Positions 39,470 to 51,100 of a DNA stretch of 64,000 nt are shown here, piece after piece. The notes below the pieces were generated by a model that was given only the letters and a program-made list of their open reading frames with translations, was not told the origin of the DNA and ran no database searches. The translations under genes and the position numbers were made by a program. This stretch comes from Hydractinia symbiolongicarpus (lineage: Eukaryota > Cnidaria > Hydrozoa > Anthoathecata > Hydractiniidae), in NCBI RefSeq assembly GCF_029227915.1, contig NC_079884.1:12896001-12960000 (forward strand). Direction: 5' to 3'. The first letter of the stretch is position 1. Every line of letters begins with the position of its first letter.

Positions 39470-39571
39470 CAACCTCGTCCCCAGGGTATCTTGTGTATCA
39501 CTTTGACATATCGCCATACAAACATATTGCCGTCCCGAATAGACAAGGTACATGTCCTCAGAACGAGGTTG
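39470..39571. mobile_element. Short TIR element (CAACCTCGTTCCCAGGG family), no target duplication
   Basis: Starts CAACCTCGTCCCCAGGG and ends CCTCAGAACGAGGTTG, so both family ends are present. The flanking 9-mers do not match, and the right end runs straight into a tRNA-like segment. It is an old or recombined copy. Confidence 0.65.
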
Positions 39572-39639
39572 GTCAACTACAGGGTTTGAATCGAGACTCT
39601 CTGCTTTCTAAGCAGGAATTTATACTACTCAGCGACCAA
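39569..39639 (-). repeat. tRNA-like segment, probably a SINE head
   Basis: Read on the - strand this is 71 bases whose ends pair (TTGGTCG with TGACCAA). It has a box A-like TCGCTGAGTAG, a central stem-loop CTGC-TTAGAAA-GCAG and a box B-like TCGATTCAAACC. The T stem is poor, so this is a tRNA-derived repeat or a decayed tRNA, not a working gene. Confidence 0.45.
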
Positions 39640-40581
39640 TCACTTGCAACAGCGTGCTAAAGAACTTTAAAGTATTGTTTTTTTTCAATATATTCAATTT
39701 TTTGAAATCGTTTTACCACAAATTATTATTGGAACTTCTATTAAATTGATTTGAACAATACTGAAAGGTAGCTGGCACTCTTGCGTATCCTTTTTTATCA
39801 CAGCCGACACTAGAATCATTAAAAATGCTTTAAATCACTTCTGTGTTTCATGATGTTATCTTCAGTAACTGATTTCGCGGGAATCGCACAGCAGAGAAAT
39901 CAGTATTGCAAAAAAAAGAATTCGTTTTACAATCCCGCATTTTATTTATACCTTTTCCAAAGCGATGGAACGTTTTCCGAATATTTTCAAAAGCAAATAC
40001 AGATACGCAGGGAAAATAGATGGGGATGCCTTTAAGAAAATAACAATATCAAATAACAAAAAGTATCTTCAAAGAACAAAGATACGACTTTCAAACGTCA
40101 CTGCGTGTAACTATCGAGCACTAATACTCGATAGTAAAAAACTTTTTACAATAAACAATAAAAATAGATATACAGAAAGTAACAAAGGTTTCGTGTTTAA
40201 CAACTTCGCGAGTCATGGCGATGTAATTCCTGCTTCGTCAAATTCAAAAACATAAAAAATAATAGTAAAACAAAAACTAACAAAAAGAAGATTTTCACAA
40301 ATTAGTCACAATTAATTTGTACACCTCAATAAACACGCGGCGCTTAAACGAGAACACCGTTTCCGCTTGCCAGAACAGTAAAATTCTGTGATAAAAAAAT
40401 ACGAAATAGATTTTTACGATAAAAACAAAATGGACCAGAATGTTAAACAATGATAAAAAATGTTAAGGGGGTTAAGGGGGGTTCATGGCATCACTAAAGG
40501 CGTTAAGAATATAAAGTGTGAATGGTCATGAAACAAACAAAAAAGCAGCTTTAATATATACATAACAACAAACGCTGGCAT
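39640..40581. other. Intergenic DNA downstream of the receptor gene
   Basis: No gene recognised. A + strand open frame at 39965-40255 (96 codons, basic) has no similarity I can name and no clear splice context. No AATAAA for the receptor gene was seen close to its stop. Confidence 0.35.
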
Positions 40582-43500
40582 TTAAAATTCCGTGTCACTT
40601 TCTAAACGATCACCAGCAAACACAGTCTCCGCTTCCTCAAACGATAAAACTCTTTCGCGTGGCGGACAGTAATGATCGAGAAAACTTTGCAGGTCTGACG
40701 GACGATCTATTTCCGATAAACCTTTATTGGAAGTTGATTTAGAAGTATTCGACCAGCCTCTTGTGCGAGCCTCGCGTCCATCGGGGGAAGTTCTGTCTTC
40801 CGGAAAACTTCTAAGAACAAGATAAATCTTTTTTGCATATAACCCAATTAATGTGACGAATCCAATAATGAGGCTCACACAGCTTGTGGAATATTCGGCC
40901 ATAAATAGCTTTCCCGACATGTCGTGATACCCGGCTAAAAACAGGACCCAAATACCTGCACTGAAATACATTGTTAAGCCTATAGATTTCGTTTCGTTGC
41001 TGTTATGTGGAAAATGTCGAACTTTGAAAGCTAAAATGGCGCATACAACCATAGTAATAACACTGAACCCGACGGCTGCAAACACGGTCACGGTAGAATC
41101 AGTAGTGCAATGCACACTGTAGTATGACGAATCAGTAATCCTAGTTTCGGTTTCCGGAGTTTTAGAACTTAGAGATGACAAAAGGACCAATGAATGCAGA
41201 ACCACTAAACAGGCCAAGACTCCAAGTTGGAAGTTTGAATTCCCCAACGAAGTTAGGTTTAGGGGTGTTTTAGCGCCGAAAAAAGTTCTGGAAATTTTGT
41301 AGACTTTTAGTACAAGTGGTGCGTATATCAAGATACAACCGAAGCCAAGTAACAGTACTCGTAACACACAAAGCAATCTGTTTGGTGAAAACAGGTGAGC
41401 GAAAGGCACTAGAAAGAGCAGGATTATCCCTTGTAAAATAAAGTTCCAAAACATATATCCTGACGCAGCAAACATTGGATGTTTTCTATGACGATATGTG
41501 ACGATCATGGTAGAGAGAACTGAACAAAGTCCCAAACAAGTGAGTACCGCAAGCGCAATAGAAGCGGATTTTTCGAAATGCTTTTGTGGCATGTTGTTAC
41601 ATTTATTCGTCGTCAAATCAACCTTTTGTTGCTTCTGACAAGCGACGCACGTGTTATTAACAGTCATATGGTTTGGCGGGCAAGCTTCACACACCCAACA
41701 GCACTTGACAGGCATTGAAGGGTCCCGAACTGCAACAAATCCTGGCTTACAATCCAAAGCACAACGAGCCTTTGGAGTTTTCCCGACTAAACCAGACCTC
41801 CACCATATGCGTTTTTCATTGATGACGAAATGGATCTTCCCCTTCCTTAAATGCTCTTTTGGCAAGATGGTAGTATCTTCGCTTCTGTTTATATACCAAT
41901 CACCAACGATGACCTTTTTAAAACTCCCCTTATACGGCACATAGTTGGATATTTTATAATGTATTGGTTGGTGTGCTTTTCGCCATGGCACAAGCGGCTT
42001 CAGCATGCCATCCGAATACGTAGCGCTTAGGAAGGGTTCAAACGGATGTCTGGGGGGTATGTATTTATTTGTTCGAATACAATATTTCTTACCATTTGGT
42101 AGCTGATCATATTCGAGGCAAAAAGACTCTACCCGTTTTCTATAAATATATGCTACCCCATACACAGCGTCAATAATCGTATTTATCGGATAGTCCGGGT
42201 AATAACCTGTTCCTACTTCCAGCTGCTCTTTCATGCTACAATTTTTTCCAGAAAGGTTTGAAGCGTCAACATTGCATTTAAAAATATGTCCCCAAAGCTT
42301 TATTTCTTCTTCGCCACCATTTGCTGCTTTATTAGGTTTAACATTAAGAAAATAATTCTTAAAATCTATATTTTCCTCGTGAGCAATATCAATAGATAGA
42401 GAGCCAGTTAACATATCCTCGTAACCGGCAGTGGTGATCTTGTCCAAGCTTGTACCATAGAAAAACACAAAATATAAGTGTCTCTCTAGTTTTATCGATT
42501 TCAGTAATTCCAGCAGTCTTCTAGTATCACTTGGTGTGGTGAAGAAAACAACAGCTTGAATTTGGGCGTCTTCGTGTAATCGTTTTTTAATGAATTCTTT
42601 ATCGATGTCCGCGTCTTCTAATGTCAATTGCAATTTCTCAGCCACACATATATTCAACTCTGACAAACGTCGTTCAAACATTTTCGAATCTATGGCGCCA
42701 TTATGATAAAACGAACTGAAGATGAAGAAATAATTCCACTTTAATCGAACGATGACATCGACTAAAACTTGAACTCGATAGGAATCGGAAGGTACAGTGC
42801 GAACAAATCCAGAAGTGGGCGCAACATTGTCCAGCTGCGCCGACGTCGCCCCAAAACTTATCATGTTTATCAGGGTGTAGCTGTAGAAAAGCTGAATTCC
42901 GTCATAAGCATTCTGAGAAGATGCCGGACCCACCACAACATGAGCAGTATTTTTTAGATACTCCTCAAAAAATATCTCTCCCAACTTGGATTGTTTGATT
43001 TCGTTGAAACCATAAATAATATTTTTTAATTCTAGCCCAAAACCAAGCATGTACATTTCTTTCTCCACCTTGCGCACAGCGTATTGCAGCGCTTTGGTCA
43101 TCATAAGTCCATAATCCGAGTAGGTGTTCCGTACATAGATCGGAAGTAGGGCAATGAACGGGTACTTTATCGTCCCTAGACAAAAAGTGTAACAAAGGTA
43201 GTTATAATTTATTAAAGAAAATTGGGCGGTAGCCAGCCAAATATAATACATAATATAAATTTGTAGTTTTTAAGGTTTTCTTAACTCCCAAAGGTTTCAA
43301 CTTTTTCTTGTTTTTTCAGTATATACATACAAACCTAGCCTGGTTAAGTAAACTTTCTTCGAGGGCATCAAAATTCAGTTTATCTCATACGAGAAAATAT
43401 GAAAAAATTGATTCTGCCAAAAAAAAGATTTCGTGTATAAATAGAAAAAAATATTAAGACACGGAAAGATGAAAAACCACGAAATGCGGCGATACAAGCT

Positions 43501-46453
43501 TCACGCCGCGCCTAAATTTAGATGTAAGTGAAAACAAGCTACTTCCGGAATAAAAAATGCCGAAGTTTAAAAACAGATTATACCACATTCAGGATAAATT
43601 TGAGCTAACCAATGAAGAAATGGATACAGATTACTTCTTGTTGGGCAGCCAGGAGACAATTTTTCTTACCACTAGAAAATTGAAATAGTTAAAATGGAAA
43701 AAATTATGGTGGGTACGATTTTTTCTGCGCTTATCGATTGGTTACTTCTATTGTTCTATGCTCACATGGTCAATATCGGGAAATCCTTTCTTCGAAGCGC
43801 GAATGACCTCACTCACCCGAACAAATATAATTAATTATTGTATTATTTAAGAGGGTAGGATGTGACCGCGTTGACTTTGTGCTCATTGATTAATTTTAAT
43901 TCGAAGTTTGCTGGTGTGGATTTGAATTTAAGGGACTTTCTCTGACATTTGATTGCGTCTAAGCTTTCGTTTGAGAGAAACTGAATTTGATATACTCAGA
44001 GAAAGCTTAGTTAACTAGGCTACTTGTTAGCTGCTTCTTGAATAAAATTTTTTTCACGTACCACAGCTTTTCCTTTAGATTTTTACAAAAATGTTGATAA
44101 AGTGAATTTTTAAAACCATACAACAAATAAACTACTTCCAACAATGGTTTATCTAATTTTATGTCGTATTTAATCTACGCTTGGAACCTTTAGACAAAAA
44201 TTTTGTGATCTGTTCTAAAAACAAAGACGAGTCAGTGGACGAGTGTAGTAAGTGGACGAGTGTAGTAAGTGGACGAGTGTAGTCAGTGGACGAGTGTAGT
44301 CAGTGGACGAGTGTAGAAGAATCTAGACAAGCCATATTTATAGAGAAGTAGCACAACAAGTGTTCTTATCATTTTCTATATTATTGCAGTCGTGTAATGT
44401 AAATATGTATATATCTCTTTCTATTTTTTGGTTTCTGCTGGAAAATTTTATCTTAATTTTGATGCCAATTAAAAACTGCCAACCTCGTCCCCAGGGTCTT
44501 GTGACCCCTAAGCCGTTATTACGGAGTGGCCACTATCAACATGGCAACAAGTCAAAATGCCCTGGGAACAAGGTTGAAAAACTGCAGCTCTTCTAAATTA
44601 CAGAAATATCGAAACATTCATCGTGATTTTTAACATTAAGCGATCGTTGACGTTTGGAAGGGCATTTTCCGCTAATCTAGAGATGCAAAATTTCCTATTC
44701 GGCGCCAACGGGCACCTTGAGTTGCCACTATATGAAGCGAAATTCATATATGGTCATTTTCTATATAGGTCACCCAATATTAAAATTGTGGTTACGGCAC
44801 TGTTCGCACACACTCTCTCAACTTTCCGATGCAATTTCTCACTTTCTCTCTGTGAAACTAGAAGCATTTATTTTTACGTTAACCTTTTTCCCAATGCATT
44901 TTGTTTATATGTCTACTTGGAACGACGTTGAATTGAAAACTGCATGTTTTAAAGCTCTAAGGTCAGGTGGCCAAAGCGTTGGAGATAGCAAACTCTCCAA
45001 ACAAAGTGACAACTGCTTCGTCTGACGACAGGATAAAAACAGTAAGAAGCAACATTCCCCAACCATAAACAAATCCTCCATCAATAATAGCCTAGTTAAC
45101 TAAGCTTTCTTCTTCGAGTTGATAAAATGAGTTTCTCTCAATCAAAAGCTTAGACGCGAACGAATGACTCAGCGGGAACCCCAGGTTTAAATTGAACAAT
45201 GTGACTAATCTCTTCGAAGGCCATTTTAATTTATCTGTGAGTTGTTTACCAAGCTTGGCCACATTTTACTATGTTTGTTAGGGTGAGTGAAACCACTCGC
45301 TGGAATATTCGGATGAAAAGGGCTTTCATCGACATGGAACACGTGAGCAAAGAACAATAGAAATAGCCAATAACAAAGCGCGGCCAGATTTTGGCCGCAG
45401 AAAAATCGTTTGAGATCCACCTTAACTGCTCCGATTTCCCGGTGGTGGGAAAAATTACGCTGGGTCTCCTGGCAACCATCAATCGTACATAGCCAAAAAA
45501 ATTTTCAGAACACAATGACCAATCTAGGAAATAGTTGGCATTCTGGTTATCCTTACGAAATTGTGGTGTTACAACAAGTTGTTGGATTCTGAGAGCCCTT
45601 CCGTCTAACTTCGACATCAAGCTCCAAGAATGACGCATTACGAGAAAAAGTGCGACTGGTGAAGATCGCATCGCAAAAAAATCCGATGTTTTTGTTGAAT
45701 TTCATGATATTTCAACAGATTTGTTAATCCCAAGAATGCCGGCACATGTTTTTTTGAAAGAATTCATCTTATTATTTTTTTTCTCATGTTCACTTTCTCA
45801 ATTTGAATCAAAATAAACTGAAAAAGCCTTATATAACTTTTTATCGCATTAGAAATCTGATACTTAAAAATGAAGACTGTTTTACCAGAAGTTCGACTTA
45901 ACCATTTAAAAGGTTTCAATTTTTTGTTCGTCAACACCCGTCCAGATTCGTCTACACTCGTCTCCTGGCTCGTCTAAATTCCTTTACACTCGTTTAGATT
46001 CGTCTACACTCGTCTAGTGACTCGTCTAAATTCCTCTACACTCGTCTAAATTTGTCTAGTGACTCGTCTGTGTTTTTAGAACAGATCAATTTTTGTCACC
46101 CCCGTAAAAATTTCCACACTTTTTGGCCGGCATTTTTTTGTCCCATAAATAATTTGCGAGGATTAAACTTCGCGAATTAAAAATGATGAAAATTCGCGAG
46201 ATCTAAATTCTAAATGAGTCACGATATCGCAAAATTTAATTTTTACTAAAAATCATTTTCATATGGTATAAATAAAAAACAACTGAGAAACTGACTTTAA
46301 AACAAAAATAAATAAAAACAAAGGATGGTCCTCACGTGAGACATTTCTAATGACTTTCCCATCATTGTCCATAACAAGTAAAGGCTTCCTCTTGTACGCA
46401 GCCCAAGTTGGTGTGGAAAACAGACTGAGCATTAATAGATAACTCAGTAGCAT
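40582..46453 (-). CDS. Class C G-protein-coupled receptor, mGluR-like
   Basis: Plasma-membrane receptor with a Venus-flytrap ligand domain. Two exons, 46453-46336 (signal peptide MLLSYLLMLSLFSTPTWAAY) and 43175-40582, join in phase across a 3160-base intron (2712 bases, 903 residues). The flytrap (about 40-490) follows metabotropic glutamate receptors: VVVGPASSQNAYDGIQL, MISFGATSAQLDN, GFVRTVPSDSYRVQVLVDVI and LKWNYFFIFSSFY. The cysteine-rich linker (CALDCKPGF, CCWVCEACP) is followed by seven membrane segments at about 575-820 and an 80-residue tail ending ESDTEF, a class I PDZ-ligand form (Thr at -2, Phe at 0). Ligand-site residues are mixed: the Ser-Ser, Thr, VPSD and Tyr positions are kept, but the Asp that in mGluRs contacts the amino group appears replaced (YGTSLD), and the mGluR TM7 Pro-Lys-x-Tyr is AKKIY. 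The ligand is therefore uncertain. Confidence 0.93.
44235..44319. repeat. 17-bp tandem repeat, five copies
   Basis: GTGGACGAGTGTAGTAA units start at 44235, 44252, 44269, 44286 and 44303, an exact 17-base period. They form the left subterminal block of the TIR element; related reverse-complement units occur at 45946-46070. Confidence 0.9.
44480..44576. mobile_element. Short TIR element with a perfect 9-bp target duplication
   Basis: It starts CAACCTCGTCCCCAGGG and ends CCCTGGGAACAAGGTTG. It is flanked on both sides by AAAAACTGC (44471-44479 and 44577-44585), an exact 9-base duplication. It is 97 bases and nested inside the 1.9-kb TIR element, so it inserted later. Confidence 0.92.
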
Positions 46454-48161
46454 TTCGAAATATTTCTAAAGAGAAAAAAACTCTTTATGAAGGAGTAAAA
46501 AGCGGGAACTGTTCGTTGGAGAATATGCCTATCAAATTTTGCTTAGAGAATTCAGCAACAGAAGGTACAAGAATATCGAACGTCTTTCTTAGCTGACCTC
46601 CCGTGAAAAACAAAGTTATTTTATGTAAAGTTGAGACTTGTCTGGGAATTTTTATATTTTTTGGAATCTCTTAATCGATTCTTTAAATTTTAAACCTAAA
46701 AGTTCTAATAGCAGACGGCTACGTGAGTTATAGTTAAGCTTTTAACCAATCAGTTTGGCGATGCAAGTCCTATATCTACACAGATATTTAAAAAAATAAT
46801 ATTATTTTGCAAAACATTTTACAAATATTTTTTTAGGAGAAAAAGAAAAAATCTGTAAAATTTCACCCTTGCAATTGTTCTTATAAAAAGTGTGCCTCAA
46901 AAAACCGAGAAAAAAAAATAAAAATAAATATAAAAAGAACCATGAACAACTTTTTAAGCTGTTTCATGCGAAATTAATGTTTGTTTTTTTCACACTTTCA
47001 CAGAGTAACCTAGGGGGAATATATAACCTCTAATAATTACTAATTATAAAAACAAACTACATATTTTGAAGATTTAACAAAATATTAAAAAAAGACGATT
47101 TTTAACAAACCTTCACTTTATGGTCTCTTTTGATTTTTTGAGAACTATTTCCAACATCACATTTCCTTAAGCCGAGGTTAATTTTACAACACTTCACCGT
47201 GGATGTTCATCAAAATTAACGCATAAAATAGTTGGTAATCATCTTCGAAAACACACCGGCGTGGAGAGTTGAATGCAACCGAAATAAATATATTTGTGCA
47301 TAATAGCATCTTTGCGCACAGTAGCTATTTGAGCGCGATTTTCCTTTTTTTCTTATTGAACAAAAAAGAACACGTGCATTGCTACATCACAACATCGTTC
47401 TCTCAACATGCTATTGTTTTGCATACAAATAATTAAATAATACATAGAAGACGTAAAACTCTTTGCATAACAGGTGGGGACAAAATAAATCTACCAATCC
47501 AATGTTTAGTGCTCAAAAGATGTTGTTATCAACATCAACTCCGAACCCAGGGCGTATATAGCTAGATATGCGTTTATCGACACGTGTGAAATTAAAAAAT
47601 ATAGGACCTGGGTTCCAGGTTGAATCAACATGTTTTTGTGAAGTTAATTATTCTCACTTTTTTAAACGATTGTCCTGAAAAGAATAGCCACCCGTTCCAT
47701 CTTTCGTGGGAATATTTAGAACAACAAAGGTTTAAATTATTAAAAACAAAGATTTTTAAGAGGTTAAGGGCTTGTGCGTATAGATGACTTGCTATCTTGA
47801 TCAATTTTTTTATTACTTTTTTGGAAGGCAAAATAAAGCAATTCAATTGGCTAATAATTCTTTTTAGAAGATCTAATTGGTTAAAAGACTATGCTGAAAA
47901 AATGTAAACAAAGCTTATTGCAAGTCATCTCCGTGATGTAAGGCATAGTAGAGGTCCTATGGTGTCCTGCATGCAGTGGCAACTAAGCTACAACCTTTGA
48001 AATAAAAAGGCTGTTATTTTTTATGTGAGAAAAAAAAAATGGATTGGAAAGCTACAACGAAAGTAGCGTCCACACGCCGTTCGCTTCATAAGAGTTAAAT
48101 AAAAACCAGATCTCATTTTTTCTCCTTTTGACACATCATAAAATACAAAATGTAGGATTTT
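46454..48161. other. Intergenic DNA between the receptor start and the MEI4 stop
   Basis: No coding sequence recognised. The bases next to 46454 should hold the receptor promoter. One copy of the short TIR family lies at 47536-47622. The rest is AT-rich with oligo-A and oligo-T runs. Confidence 0.45.
47536..47622. mobile_element. Short TIR element with 9-bp target duplication (8 of 9)
   Basis: It starts CAACTCCGAACCCAGGG and ends CCTGGGTTCCAGGTTG, a diverged copy of the family (87 bases). The flanks TATCAACAT (47527-47535) and AATCAACAT (47623-47631) agree at 8 of 9 positions. Confidence 0.75.
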
Positions 48162-51100
48162 CTATCTGATCCAAGAGTTATCGTTACTTGTGTTGATGGC
48201 TGTTACTTGTCTCTTCCACAACGGGAGGGTGACATCTTCCTGTTGATGACAGTAGATGTCTGTCATCATCGAACTTATCGTCCATACTGTGTGACAGTAC
48301 ATAGGGAACATCTCCGCAGTCTCAAGAAGGTTATCGTCAAGTTCTTTTGAGTAAGAGTCTAAATTAGTGAATTAAATTCTTTTCATTTCAATTACATCTT
48401 TTTATTTTGTCCTCTAAACCAAAGTTAATAGCGACGGTTTTCATGACGCATATTTTTAATTTAGCGGTAGAATAATAGATTATTGACAGAACGTCTGATA
48501 AAACCAACACTTTCAATTTTCTTTTTTTCGGTTCTTTTTTCAAGTTTCGTTGCTATACCCGCTTTTTATATAACAATACCTAAGTTCTAACCAAGGTGAC
48601 CATAATTTTTATTTCTCTATTGTTCTAAACAATAGACCTATTGTTTTTTAACCTGAAATCCCAGCCTAATAATCATTTATAGCATGTTCTAACAAAAGGT
48701 TTTTAAAATTTTTATAAACACAAAGGACCTAAGAGAAATATAAAAAAGAACCAAAAATGCAAAAAAAATATTCAAATTATTAGGAAAGGGAGTATTTAAA
48801 AGGCGCAGAGATAACAAGAATAATTTACGCTGCGTAACGTTGAAAGAAGTGATATTTTTTCTAACCTGTTCTATATTTTGCTGATTATTGTATTATAAAA
48901 GTCATCGTTTAAAATCACTATGCACAAACAAATTAATATTCTGTTTGTTTGCTTGTTTGTTTGCTTGTTGTTTGTTTTCTACCATAAAATTTCCAAGACA
49001 ACTAATCATTTATTTATATCCGTTCTCAAGATGTGCTCACCTAGTTTTTCACATCGCCATAATGAACATGTTGTCATGACAACCTCGTGCAGGGTGTGGC
49101 ATACGAAGAACATATTCTCGTATTTTTGAGCATCAAGCATGGTGACGTCATGCAAATCTAAAAAAAATGCCATCAAAGTTAAGATTGCTACCCGCACTTT
49201 CATTGTTCACATTTGTCTTAATACGCCATAGGCGTCTAATTTTTCCTTCCTGACACTTTCCCAATTGACTCCTTCGTATAGTTTCTTTTTTTTGAAGTCT
49301 ACTACATGGAACGATATAGAATTTTAAACATGAATCCTGTGTTGGTAGCACGCAATTTTCAAGTAGAAATATTTTTCAGATGCCCCCTTCGGAAAAGTTA
49401 AATATCATATGTCATGTGAGTTGAATTTCAGGTTAGGGGTTGCCCCCATGTCCATGTTCATGTATGGGTGCACCAGTGTTGACAAGGGAGAATAAGGAAG
49501 AGTATACAAGTTTTGTTGATAACATTATAAAAGCAGATCTTCCAGACCCTAAAACATAACCAGAGTTATTTAGTATTGTAAAAATGTTTCGGATTCACTC
49601 CCACTCTGAAACGTGTCGAAAGTATAAGAATAGTGTATGTCGTTTTAATTCTGGACATTTTTTCACAGATTGAACAATAGTAGTTAAAACTCTCGGTGAT
49701 GAAATGCCTCCTGCACACAAGGAACATATGAAAGAGATAAGAAATATTAATCAAATTCAAGGATCATGTAAATCACATCCTTTTCCCTAAAAGAAGAATA
49801 TCATTGATCCTCAAACTGAAAATTTTGAATCTCCAGAAAACATACCTGATGCATTGAAAAGTTTAGATATTTCAGAGAGTGAATAATAAAGTTTATACCA
49901 TCAGACTCAGATTTTGAAGTTCATTTAAGACGTCCCCCTAATTCGTGTTTGGTGAATAACTATTTTTCAGAAGGAATTTCAAAATGTGCAAAAGTAAAAC
50001 AAAACTTAAAGAGCTACCTGATGACAGTGTTGATATATTTAAAACAAACACGCTTGATCGTTATTTAATCATACCTGATACTACTTTTAAAAGTGGTAAA
50101 TATGCTGCTTTGGATAAAATGTGCTATGCATATGATTTCAAATGATGAGTCGATTGAAATTAATCACATTCCTAGATATCCATCACCAGGACCCCTAATG
50201 AATTTCAAACAAAAACTTAAACGATATAAGTTTCGTGCTTGTGTTGGATCATACACACCCAACCAGCACACTTATGTGCCGGTTGGGTGTATATGTGCTC
50301 ACCACTTGCTGTTTTTATACTATACTTTTCTTGATGGCAACTATAATTTACTTGATGGTACTTACATGGAGAAGCTCAACCAACTTAAAATTTTGAATAT
50401 TGCCAATGCAAAAAACAAAAAGTGAAAATATTTGGTGAAATTGTTTATCAGGCAAAGAATGATCTGATATAAACACTAATTAAGATTCATTTTCACAACA
50501 GGAAAATGAAGAAGTTCACTTCTTAGCATCAAGGGAGCAAAATGATACAAAAAATGAACCTGAACCAACATATTCCAATGTCTCTCCTCTAAATAACACA
50601 AGACTAGTAAATTAATAGAGATATCAGGCCTTTTAATACTAAGCAACGCTTAGTGTTTGAAACAGCATTCACTTGGGCAAGAAAATTTATAAAAAAAATC
50701 GTAACTGCGCTACACTTACTGATGTTAATACTCTGTCTATATTTTTGACTGGTGAAGGTGCATGCGAAAAATCATACAAAACTATTCACATATCCCTCAC
50801 AAAATTAAAAATGCGAAAAAGTAAGGGGTTTGATTTATAGCTTCAACAGGTGTAGCTACTGCAAACATTGGAGGTACAACACTACATTCGAGTTTTGGAA
50901 TTCATGGAAATATTTATGTCCTTCTTAGTGATAAAACTCATTTACGAAACAAGTTAGCAGTAAAATAAAATAAATATCGATTTCAGTACGGGTGGTTTGT
51001 GACCTAAGATGCAATAGTACAGTGTATCATGCTTGAATTTTTATCCACAGAAATGAAACATGATCTTGTGCCACGCAACTCTTTTTACAAAGGAAACAGG

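Larger units (their letters stand above)
43930..45190. repeat. Inverted repeat pair in the receptor intron (arms of about 90 bases)
   Basis: The left arm (about 43930-44022) contains GCGTCTAAGCTTTCGTTTGA, GAGAAACTGA and AAAGCTTAGTTAACTAGGC. The right arm (about 45088-45190) is its diverged reverse complement, with GCCTAGTTAACTAAGCTTTC and TTTGA..GCGTC equivalents. A third, partial copy in the right-arm orientation begins near 43334. The pair overlaps the TIR element 44193-46097. Confidence 0.6.
44193..46097. mobile_element. 1.9-kb element with terminal inverted repeats and subterminal repeats
   Basis: The left end GACAAAAATTTTGTGATCTG, then TTCTAAAAACAAAGACGAGT, matches the reverse complement of the right end (46053-46097) over about 45 bases with a small gap. 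Inside each end are many copies of GACGAGTGTAG or its complement. The interior has no transposase I recognise; a 141-codon - strand frame at 45246-45671 is unassigned. It looks like a non-autonomous DNA transposon in the receptor intron. No target duplication was found. Confidence 0.65.

Noticed and set aside
39569-39639. Functional tRNA gene
   Set aside because: The T stem does not pair and box B is degenerate; better explained as a tRNA-derived repeat.
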